From the NCBI GenBank assembly GCA_031262895.1, contig JAISGW010000012.1:1-8225 (forward strand): a stretch of 8,225 bases of DNA, in the 5' to 3' direction. A program made the position numbers and the translations under genes. Shown here piece after piece: positions 1 through 4,835 of the stretch. Each line of letters opens with the position of its first letter. The first letter of the stretch is position 1. The notes beneath the pieces were generated by a model. The model worked only from the letters and a program-made list of their open reading frames with translations, had not been told where the DNA came from and did no database searches. This DNA comes from Tannerella sp. Lineage in GTDB: Bacteria > Bacteroidota > Bacteroidia > Bacteroidales > Tannerellaceae.

Positions 1-1
1 G

Positions 2-220
2 AAAAATTATATTTTATGGGTAGCAGGCCTATTCCTTTCCCTGCTGGGGATGGAGGCCTGCCATTCCGAGAACGAACCCTTAAGGGATTATGGGGCCGTC
101 TTGAATGACAGGTTGACGACGCTATACCTTGGCGTGCAAAGCAATCATTGTCCGTATTATCCTGAGGGCTTGTATGTGGAGGAGGGTAAAGTCTTTTTCA
201 GCGACATATTTCACTTTTGA
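2..220 (+). CDS. Putative small lipoprotein, 5' end cut by window edge
   Basis: This reading frame is open from the left edge to a TGA at 218-220 and gives 72 residues. It opens with a short basic/polar start (KNY), a hydrophobic stretch (ILWVAGLFLSLLG) and a lipobox-like MEAC, then a polar tail. That is the pattern of a type II (lipoprotein) signal peptide with the lipidated Cys near residue 20. The start codon must lie just left of the window; base 1 is a G and could be the end of ATG or AAG. The mature part would be only about 50 residues, with two further Cys and an aromatic tail ending FSDIFHF. I recognise no family. It could be a genuine small exported lipoprotein or the surviving 5' piece of a longer, decayed gene. 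It converges on the PD40 lipoprotein gene with a repeat-filled gap between them. The signal peptide reading is inference from residue pattern only. Confidence 0.45.
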   Translation, partial: KNYILWVAGLFLSLLGMEACHSENEPLRDYGAVLNDRLTTLYLGVQSNHCPYYPEGLYVEEGKVFFSDIFHF

Positions 221-258
221 ACGGCTAAGCAACGATTCCTTGTATTTCAGAAAGCTTA

Positions 259-306
259 CCAGCCGGCATGGCCGGCTGGCTATCCAGATTCAGGCGCTAT
301 GCGCCT
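259..306. repeat. Two adjacent perfect hairpins with 3-base loops
   Basis: CCAGCCGGC (259-267) pairs perfectly with GCCGGCTGG (271-279) across the loop ATG. AGGCGC (292-297) pairs perfectly with GCGCCT (301-306) across the loop TAT. They lie about 40 bases past the stop of the small lipoprotein frame, between convergent genes, so they may act as transcription terminators or be REP-like extragenic palindromes. Neither is followed by a clear T-run on either strand, so classical intrinsic termination is not well supported. Confidence 0.6.
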
Positions 307-319
307 CTACAGCCACTTT

Positions 320-423
320 GAGACTATAAGACTATAAGATTGTAAGACGAATCTTAAAGTCTATTGGTCTTATAGTCTAATGGTCTTATAGTCTTATTGT
401 CTCAGGGTCTTAGGGTCTCAACG
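320..423. repeat. 8-base-period degenerate tandem array with internal strand inversion
   Basis: Thirteen octamers run in strict phase. Units 1-4 (320-351) read GAGACTAT, AAGACTAT, AAGATTGT, AAGACGAA on the plus strand. Units 5-13 (352-423) read TCTTAAAG, TCTATTGG, TCTTATAG, TCTAATGG, TCTTATAG, TCTTATTG, TCTCAGGG, TCTTAGGG, TCTCAACG. The second group is the same word in opposite orientation, (N)AGAC(NN)T on the minus strand. Because polarity flips, 320-339 pairs with 384-403 (TCTTATAGTCTTATTGTCTC) with one mismatch over 20 bases, enclosing a 44-base loop that can itself partly pair. It sits between convergent genes and its last unit contains the PD40 gene's stop codon. A bidirectional terminator or expandable simple repeat is plausible; no function is demonstrated. 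Confidence 0.8.
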
Positions 424-1806
424 TTTTCTCACCAATTCGGGGATGTTGAAGGAGTAAAGGGAGCGGAGATAATAGTCCGGTTCCTTCTGCGGGAGCAGGA
501 AGGGCTTGGAGGTTTTCCCGTTCTTGTCGATATGGCAGAGGAAGGGCCGGGTGTAAAGTCCGTCGATGCGGCGGCTGCTAAACACGAACCAGCGGCTGTT
601 GCTCGACCAGGAATGGTAGCTCTCCACGTCGGGACTGTTGACACCGGGCAGGGAATCGGTGCGCAGGGTGGCGAGGTCGAGCAGCCGCAGGTCGGCCTCC
701 TTGTGCCAGATGGAGAAGTTGCCGTAGTCGAAAAGGGTATAGAGCAGGAAACGTCCGTCGGGCGAGACGCGCGGGAAGGAAACGCTCCGCCCTTGTGTGC
801 GGGCATTGTAGAGCGTGTCCACCGCCGAGCCGAAGGTTTTGGGTGCGGCGTCGACGGGGATGCTTAAGAGGCTGTACTTCATCTTGCGGTAGGACTCGGG
901 CATGGGATAGGCTTTTGCCGAGCAGAAATACAGGCGTTTGCCGTCGGGCGAAAAAGCGGGGAAGGTTTCCAGTGCCTTCGGCGAAGAGAGGAGGCTGTCG
1001 GTAGTGAGCTGCTGCGTGCGGCAGTCGTAAAGGTAAATGTCGGAGGAGACGTCGTAGACTTCTATGCGGTTGGCGTCGGCCAGGTGGAAGTCCTGGTGGG
1101 TCACGTTGCTGGAAAAGGCGATGAACTTTCCCGAAGGATGCCAGTAAGGATAGGTGAGGTGCACCGTGTCGGGCTGCGGATGCAGTTGCCGCAGCTTCCC
1201 GTCTTCCATCAGGTAGGTGCCGGCGTGGGCCGCACGCTGGTGGAAGAGCATCTTGTCGGGCGATTCCATACAGAAGGAATGGCAATTCATGCAGTTATGA
1301 TCGGTTTGCTTGTTGGCGATGAGCGTCTCTTCCTTGAAACTTTCCAGGTCGCGGCGGTAGATGCCCATGCTGCCCCACATGCGGTAGCCCGGGGCGATGC
1401 GGCGGTAGACTAAGCTGCCGTCTATGGAATCGGTGGAGACGAAGAAGGAGAAGGGGGCGTAGCGAAGCCAGCCGTCCGGAGCGTGTTCGTAAAGCGTCAC
1501 GCGCACGGAGTCGCCCGCCGTTTCGCGCAGCAGGCGCCGCCAGGCCTTCAGCGGGATGCGGAAGGCGCCCTCGGGAGCCTCCACGCGCAAAGGCTTGCCC
1601 GACTTGCCGGCGAAAAAGGCGAGGCTCTCCGTCCGCCCGGCGATGGCGAAGTCTAAGGGCGCGATGTTGGGCGGCACCGTAACGCCCGCATAATCGGGAA
1701 ACATCTCCGCCTTGCGGTGCGCCTCCGCTACCGTTTCCGGCAGCTTTATCCGTCCGCAGGCGCACAAGAAGGGAAGCAGCCAGATGATTGCCAACTTATA
1801 ACTCAT
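418..1806 (-). CDS. PD40/TolB-like beta-propeller lipoprotein with CMNCH haem-c-type motif
   Basis: The protein has 462 residues. MSYK, a hydrophobic core and the lipobox LCAC (Cys17) indicate export and lipidation, which also supports this ATG. Residues 40-165 form an N-terminal region I cannot assign. NCMNCH at 171-176 is a CxxCH motif, the signature of covalent haem c attachment, with another Cys at 179. From about 220 onward come WD40-like (PD40) blades: HPSGKFIAFSS (224-234), FSPDGKRLYF (285-294), VSPDGRFLLY (347-356) and the degenerate WSSNSRWFVFSS (400-411). This fits the Bacteroidales TolB-like/PD40 lipoproteins, sometimes labelled cytochrome c-related, whose function is unknown. The gene starts 10 bases after the stop of the DUF6057-type gene and is the last gene of the operon. 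Its composition is GC-rich (two sampled 60-base rows, 661-720 and 1561-1620, are about 67%). Its TGA lies inside the last unit of the 8-base array. Fold assignment is firm; haem binding is inference. Confidence 0.85.
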   Translation of the reverse strand: MSYKLAIIWLLPFLCACGRIKLPETVAEAHRKAEMFPDYAGVTVPPNIAPLDFAIAGRTESLAFFAGKSGKPLRVEAPEGAFRIPLKAWRRLLRETAGDSVRVTLYEHAPDGWLRYAPFSFFVSTDSIDGSLVYRRIAPGYRMWGSMGIYRRDLESFKEETLIANKQTDHNCMNCHSFCMESPDKMLFHQRAAHAGTYLMEDGKLRQLHPQPDTVHLTYPYWHPSGKFIAFSSNVTHQDFHLADANRIEVYDVSSDIYLYDCRTQQLTTDSLLSSPKALETFPAFSPDGKRLYFCSAKAYPMPESYRKMKYSLLSIPVDAAPKTFGSAVDTLYNARTQGRSVSFPRVSPDGRFLLYTLFDYGNFSIWHKEADLRLLDLATLRTDSLPGVNSPDVESYHSWSSNSRWFVFSSRRIDGLYTRPFLCHIDKNGKTSKPFLLPQKEPDYYLRSLYSFNIPELVRKR

Positions 1807-1816
1807 AGCTTATCAT

Positions 1817-3154
1817 TCATAGTTTTTTAAACTGGTAATAGAACCAAAAAGTATTGCCATAGGTTTGATAAAGGTTCATCAGGTCTTCACGGCTTTTCAA
1901 CCGAAGCACCCGGCCGAGGTATGCGGCGTAGCGCTTGCGCTGGTCGAGGGAAACACCGAGCGAATCCAACATCTTCGTGTCGGAGCCGAAAGCCATCAAG
2001 GCGGCTTCTTGGAAATGCAACGGCAAGGGCTTGCCTACGGGCAGGGTCATGGTCGTGCGGAGAAATTTCCTGAACAGGTCCATCTTCTTCCCCAGGAGAT
2101 AGGAGCAGCCCAGATATTCGTAAGCCGTCCGGTTGGGCGGCGTTTCCTTCAGGTGCAGTTGCCATAGCGAATCCATGCTCTCCAATCCGAGCAAGGTGTC
2201 GGGCAGCCTTTTGGGGAATTGCTTCCCTTTCAGTTCAGGGTCTTCCGCGAACTTCTCCGGGTGCCTCAGCAGCGCCTTTTCCTGCAAGGCCCATTGCTTG
2301 TAAGGCCCTTTCTGCTGCAAAAGGAAGAGATATTTGCCGGCCAAAGCCCAATCATGCCTGAGGAGGCTGATTTGCGCCAGGCGTTGCATGGCTTGCGGAC
2401 TGCCCTTCACGGTAAGCGCTTCCATCTCATAACTTTCCGAGAGGGCGAGGTCGCCGATAAGGAAATGGATGTCACCCAGGAGCAGGCTCAGTTGCGGACT
2501 GCGGTCGTAAGTGGGGAGCAGGCCCAAGACGCCGAACTGGTCGAAATAGAAGAGGCGGTTCCCGAGGGAACCTTTCTCGGCCAGAGCCAAATTGAGGAAG
2601 GAACGGCTGATGGCGTCGGGCATTTCCCGCCCCCGGCAAAGGCCTATAATGGCATCCCATCGGCGCCCCTTAGAGAGGCAGGCCATTTCGTCCAGCAGCC
2701 GGTTATCCATGTCGTAACGGTCGGGCAGGCAACCGGAGGCGAAGCACAGCAGGCCGAGGCCGATGAGCGCCGTGAGGCTGTACCTTTGCCGCTTCTTCCG
2801 CCAGCGGAGGCGCGACAGCAGCCAGGCCAGCCCCCATAGCAACAGGATGCTCCCGAGCACATACATTATATATGTAAAACCCGGATGAAAGGCGGATGCG
2901 ACAAGCAGCCGTACCGAAAGGCATACGGGGAATAGGGCCAACAACAGGTTATAGCCACGCGGGGCCAGGCGCCGGAACAGATAATGGCTGCCGGCGCCAA
3001 TCAGGGAAACCGCCAAAGCGAGGGCTATGGAAAGCCAGAAGGGCGGCCAAGCGGCCTGCTCGAAGCTGAATGCCCCAAACCAATAAAAGAAAAACGACAA
3101 GGCGACGAATGCTGCCGGCCAAATCAAGAAGAGACGATAGGATTTTTGCTTCAT
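1817..3154 (-). CDS. DUF6057-like integral membrane protein with helical C-terminal domain
   Basis: The protein has 445 residues. The N-terminal third has five predicted membrane helices at about residues 7-29, 38-60, 68-88, 94-116 and 126-143, with a basic loop (RWRKKRQR, 117-124) before the last. That loop predicts, by the positive-inside rule, that it is cytoplasmic. The remaining ~300 residues are soluble and helix-rich, with TPR-like stretches such as LLLGDIHFLIGDLALSESYE and RLAQISLLRHDWALAGKYL. The layout (multi-helix start, DxxxRLLDEM segment, then repeats with many LAL and GDL motifs) matches my memory of Bacteroidales DUF6057 proteins, of unknown function. It lies 31 bases after yggS and 10 bases before the PD40 lipoprotein gene, on the same strand, so it is probably co-transcribed. 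I infer that the two proteins work together, the membrane protein spanning the inner membrane and the lipoprotein in the periplasm or outer membrane. The family name is from recall, not a search. Confidence 0.7.
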   Translation of the reverse strand: MKQKSYRLFLIWPAAFVALSFFFYWFGAFSFEQAAWPPFWLSIALALAVSLIGAGSHYLFRRLAPRGYNLLLALFPVCLSVRLLVASAFHPGFTYIMYVLGSILLLWGLAWLLSRLRWRKKRQRYSLTALIGLGLLCFASGCLPDRYDMDNRLLDEMACLSKGRRWDAIIGLCRGREMPDAISRSFLNLALAEKGSLGNRLFYFDQFGVLGLLPTYDRSPQLSLLLGDIHFLIGDLALSESYEMEALTVKGSPQAMQRLAQISLLRHDWALAGKYLFLLQQKGPYKQWALQEKALLRHPEKFAEDPELKGKQFPKRLPDTLLGLESMDSLWQLHLKETPPNRTAYEYLGCSYLLGKKMDLFRKFLRTTMTLPVGKPLPLHFQEAALMAFGSDTKMLDSLGVSLDQRKRYAAYLGRVLRLKSREDLMNLYQTYGNTFWFYYQFKKL

Positions 3155-3185
3155 TATGGTTAGTGAATTATTCGATTTCGACCGT

Positions 3186-3887
3186 TTATGCCTGTGGCGG
3201 CCGCTGCCCGAAAATGAAACTCCCGATGCGTACCATAGTGCTTCCCTCTTGTACGGCCAAGCGATAATCGTCGGTCATTCCCATGGAGAGTTCGCAAAAG
3301 GAAGACGGCGCATTTCCTCCTTTCTTTATCCGGCCAAACAGTTCGTGCAGCCTTCGGAATTCTTCTTTTACTTGTTCCTCATCCTCCGTAAAAGTGGCCA
3401 TTCCCATCAGACCGCACAAACGCAGATGGGGATAATTTTGCCAATCGGTTTCCCGGAAGATTTTTTCGCAGGCCGCGGGAAGCAGGCCGTGTTTGCTGTC
3501 CTCACTCGCTATATGCACTTCGAAAAGCACGTTTATTGTCCTCCCGATTTTAGCAGCCTGTCTCTCTATTTCCGCTGCCAATTTCAGGGAATCCACACTT
3601 TGTATCATATAGACAAAAGGGATAATATCTTTTATCTTGTTCGTTTGCAAAGTGCCGATGAAATGCCATTCAATATCCTCGGGAAGGCAGCGGTGTTTGG
3701 CTGCCATTTCCTGGGCGCGGTTCTCACCAAAGGCCCTTTGTCCCGCTTCATAAGCTTCCCGGATGGCTTCTGCCGGATGGAATTTCGAAACCGCCACTAA
3801 TCGGATTCCGGCCGGAAGTACGCCCTTCAAATAGGCGATGCGGGAGGCAATGCTTCCCGCCGTCCGGCCGTTCTTGGAAAGGTCCAT
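3186..3887 (-). CDS. yggS: YggS family PLP-binding protein (PLPBP/PROSC homologue)
   Basis: The protein has 233 residues, the usual family length. It is a single-domain TIM-barrel of the alanine-racemase fold type that binds pyridoxal 5'-phosphate and buffers PLP and amino/keto acid pools; the family has no established catalytic activity. Lys35 in VAVSKFHP is the expected Schiff-base lysine. Other family blocks are FGENRAQE (53-60), HFIGTLQTNK (75-84), SMGMTDD (201-207) and the phosphate-binding GSTMVRIGSFIFG (215-227). Small departures from the common versions (FGENYVQE, HFIGPLQSNK) look neutral. The start is fixed by the DUF4494 stop one base upstream (TGA-C-ATG) and by GGAGG six bases before the ATG. 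It is the second gene of the operon and cytoplasmic. Sampled rows have lower GC (33-50%) than the downstream PD40 gene. Assignment is firm. Confidence 0.96.
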   Translation of the reverse strand: MDLSKNGRTAGSIASRIAYLKGVLPAGIRLVAVSKFHPAEAIREAYEAGQRAFGENRAQEMAAKHRCLPEDIEWHFIGTLQTNKIKDIIPFVYMIQSVDSLKLAAEIERQAAKIGRTINVLFEVHIASEDSKHGLLPAACEKIFRETDWQNYPHLRLCGLMGMATFTEDEEQVKEEFRRLHELFGRIKKGGNAPSSFCELSMGMTDDYRLAVQEGSTMVRIGSFIFGQRPPQA

Positions 3888-3888
3888 G

Positions 3889-4350
3889 TCAAGCCTCCGT
3901 CTTTCCCGCCTTAGCGGCGGATTCGGCCGTGAAGGGGAACACGTCCATCAACAAGGTTTCCGTTACCGAAGCAATCGTATAATCGGCCAGGGTGCCGTTC
4001 ATTCCCTTGTCCAAACCGTTGATGGCTTCCTGCAAGGTAGAAGCCTGAACCAGCATCATGGCGGCCGTCTTCTTTTCGGCCCCGCTCTTTTCGTCAAGGG
4101 TAATGAAATACACTTTCACCTTGTAATAACGGTCGCCGCTTTCATTAAAGAATATCTCGGAATAGCGGGCGCGCTTGATGTCGGTGACCGTAAATTCCCC
4201 GCTAATAAAAGGCCTCATTTCCTCAATGATGCGGGCTTCCGCTTCCGTAAAAGACAAAGCGTCGACCAGATAAGGTTCGGAAACTTTTTTCTGCATTCCG
4301 TTTTCCATTACCTTTTCATAAGCGACCTTACATTCAAACCAATTGTGCAT
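3889..4350 (-). CDS. DUF4494 domain protein, first gene of operon
   Basis: The protein has 153 residues and no signal peptide or membrane helix, so it is predicted cytoplasmic. It matches what I recall of the Bacteroidota-restricted DUF4494 family almost end to end: it opens MHNWFECKV, followed by ENGMQKKVSEPYLVDALSF (17-35), EAEARIIEEM (36-45), SGEFTVTDIKRA (50-61), KVYFITLDEK (79-88) and DYTIASVTET (123-132). The last dozen residues are an Ala/Lys-rich tail with little expected conservation. Function is unknown. It is the first gene behind a perfect minus-strand -7 element at 4391-4398, which implies a leader of about 35 nt, and its stop is separated from the yggS ATG by one base. Translational coupling with yggS is therefore likely. 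The pairing with yggS is, from memory, common in this phylum and suggests a linked role, but that is inference. Confidence 0.9.
   Translation of the reverse strand: MHNWFECKVAYEKVMENGMQKKVSEPYLVDALSFTEAEARIIEEMRPFISGEFTVTDIKRARYSEIFFNESGDRYYKVKVYFITLDEKSGAEKKTAAMMLVQASTLQEAINGLDKGMNGTLADYTIASVTETLLMDVFPFTAESAAKAGKTEA
3894..3898 (-). promoter_or_regulatory. Shine-Dalgarno sequence of yggS
   Basis: GGAGG on the minus strand lies six bases before the yggS ATG (3885-3887), inside the last codons of the DUF4494 gene. A good SD is uncommon in Bacteroidota, where initiation relies largely on A/T-rich leaders. Here it sits in a TGA-C-ATG junction and would help terminating ribosomes re-initiate on yggS. 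Confidence 0.65.
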
Positions 4351-4390
4351 AAACGATTATTCTTATTCATTCAACATAAAAAAACGAGGG

Positions 4391-4398
4391 CAAAAATA
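4391..4398 (-). promoter_or_regulatory. -7 element of the DUF4494-yggS-DUF6057-PD40 operon
   Basis: The plus strand reads CAAAAATA, so the minus strand reads TATTTTTG, a perfect match to the Bacteroides -7 consensus TAnnTTTG recognised by the primary sigma factor. A start site a few bases downstream gives a leader of roughly 35 nt before the ATG at 4348-4350. No TTTG-type -33 box lies at the expected 19-21 base spacing; the nearest (CAAA on plus, 4413-4416) is only 14 bases away. Assignment rests on the -7 match and position. Confidence 0.55.
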
Positions 4399-4416
4399 CG
4401 AATTTATCGAATCAAA

Positions 4417-4448
4417 TTGCCTCCGTATTAATTTATTATTTATTTTTG
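4417..4448 (+). promoter_or_regulatory. Bacteroides-type promoter of the 82-residue protein gene
   Basis: TTG (4417-4419) as a partial -33 box and TATTTTTG (4441-4448) as a perfect TAnnTTTG -7 box are separated by 21 bases, within the usual 19-21. Transcription would start near 4455, giving a leader of about 37 nt to the ATG at 4492. The 4431-4450 stretch is strongly A/T-rich. It is arranged divergently with the operon promoter on the other strand. Confidence 0.65.
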
Positions 4449-4491
4449 CCTCCAGATTTTCAATTCAATTCATAAACAAAACTTCATTATT

Positions 4492-4740
4492 ATGCCAAGA
4501 AGAAAAATGACCGAAGAAGAAAAGGCCGCCCGCCGCATGGCAAAGGAACAGGCTTTCGAGCAGGTATCGAAGTACCTCAAACATCTTTCGTATCAAGAGC
4601 TGGACGAAGTTATCACTTTATCCACGCGTTACAAAAAGGAGCAGCTCGGCAAGGAAGAACTCCGTCTGATAAAGGAGAAAGAGCAGATAGAACAACAGCT
4701 CGAAAAGCTGAAACAGCTGGACGCAAAAGAAGACTATTAA
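4492..4740 (+). CDS. Small charged coiled-coil protein, function unknown
   Basis: The protein has 82 residues, is rich in Lys, Glu and Arg, and has no signal peptide, membrane segment or cysteine. It opens with a basic patch MPRRKMTEEEKAARRMAKEQ. A central segment (about 20-50, FEQVSKYLKHLSYQELDEV) looks helical. The C-terminal half (about 51-78) is a predicted coiled coil with hydrophobics at heptad-like positions (Leu59, Ile66, Leu70, Leu73, Leu76). I do not recognise a named family. The basic start suggests nucleic acid or ribosome contact, and the coiled coil suggests dimerisation; both are guesses. That it is a real gene is well supported: it has its own promoter with a perfect -7 box, an A/T-rich leader typical of the phylum, coding-like composition, and a strong hairpin terminator 24 bases after its TAA. 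It is monocistronic and convergent with uvrA. Confidence 0.8.
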   Translation: MPRRKMTEEEKAARRMAKEQAFEQVSKYLKHLSYQELDEVITLSTRYKKEQLGKEELRLIKEKEQIEQQLEKLKQLDAKEDY

Positions 4741-4763
4741 GGGCTTCGTTTTTCTCCCGCGGA

Positions 4764-4815
4764 AACGGGGCGCCTCCTTTCCCTAAGGAAAAGAAGCGCC
4801 CCGTTCCTGTTTTTT
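4764..4815 (+). terminator. Rho-independent terminator of the 82-residue protein gene
   Basis: A 19-base arm (4764-4782) pairs with 4787-4805 around the 4-base loop CTAA. The basal 10 pairs (AACGGGGCGC / GCGCCCCGTT) are perfect, with two C-A mismatches higher up. Six T residues (4810-4815) follow on the plus strand. On the minus strand the distal side is A-rich rather than T-rich, so it terminates the plus-strand gene far better than convergent uvrA. Confidence 0.88.
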
Positions 4816-4835
4816 ATAAGAAGGAATATCCCTTT

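Noticed and set aside
129..329. 66-codon plus-strand frame
   Set aside because: Runs through the hairpins and into the 8-base array; the overlapping frame with a lipoprotein signal (2-220) is the better candidate.
320..423. CRISPR-like or direct-repeat array
   Set aside because: The 8-base period and lack of spacers exclude CRISPR; units are degenerate and change orientation.
397..867. 156-codon plus-strand open frame and several minus-strand alternate frames over 429-1765
   Set aside because: Shadows of the GC-rich PD40 gene; their translations are rich in Arg, Pro and Ala as expected for wrong frames.
2219..2839. 206-codon plus-strand open frame
   Set aside because: Antisense to the DUF6057-type gene, with low-complexity Gln/Pro/Arg-rich translation and no start signals.
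3156..3800. 214-codon plus-strand open frame
   Set aside because: Antisense to yggS, which has all family motifs; no promoter or conserved pattern for the plus frame.
4764..4805. Bidirectional terminator also serving uvrA
   Set aside because: The minus-strand side lacks a T-run after the stem, so termination of uvrA there is not supported.
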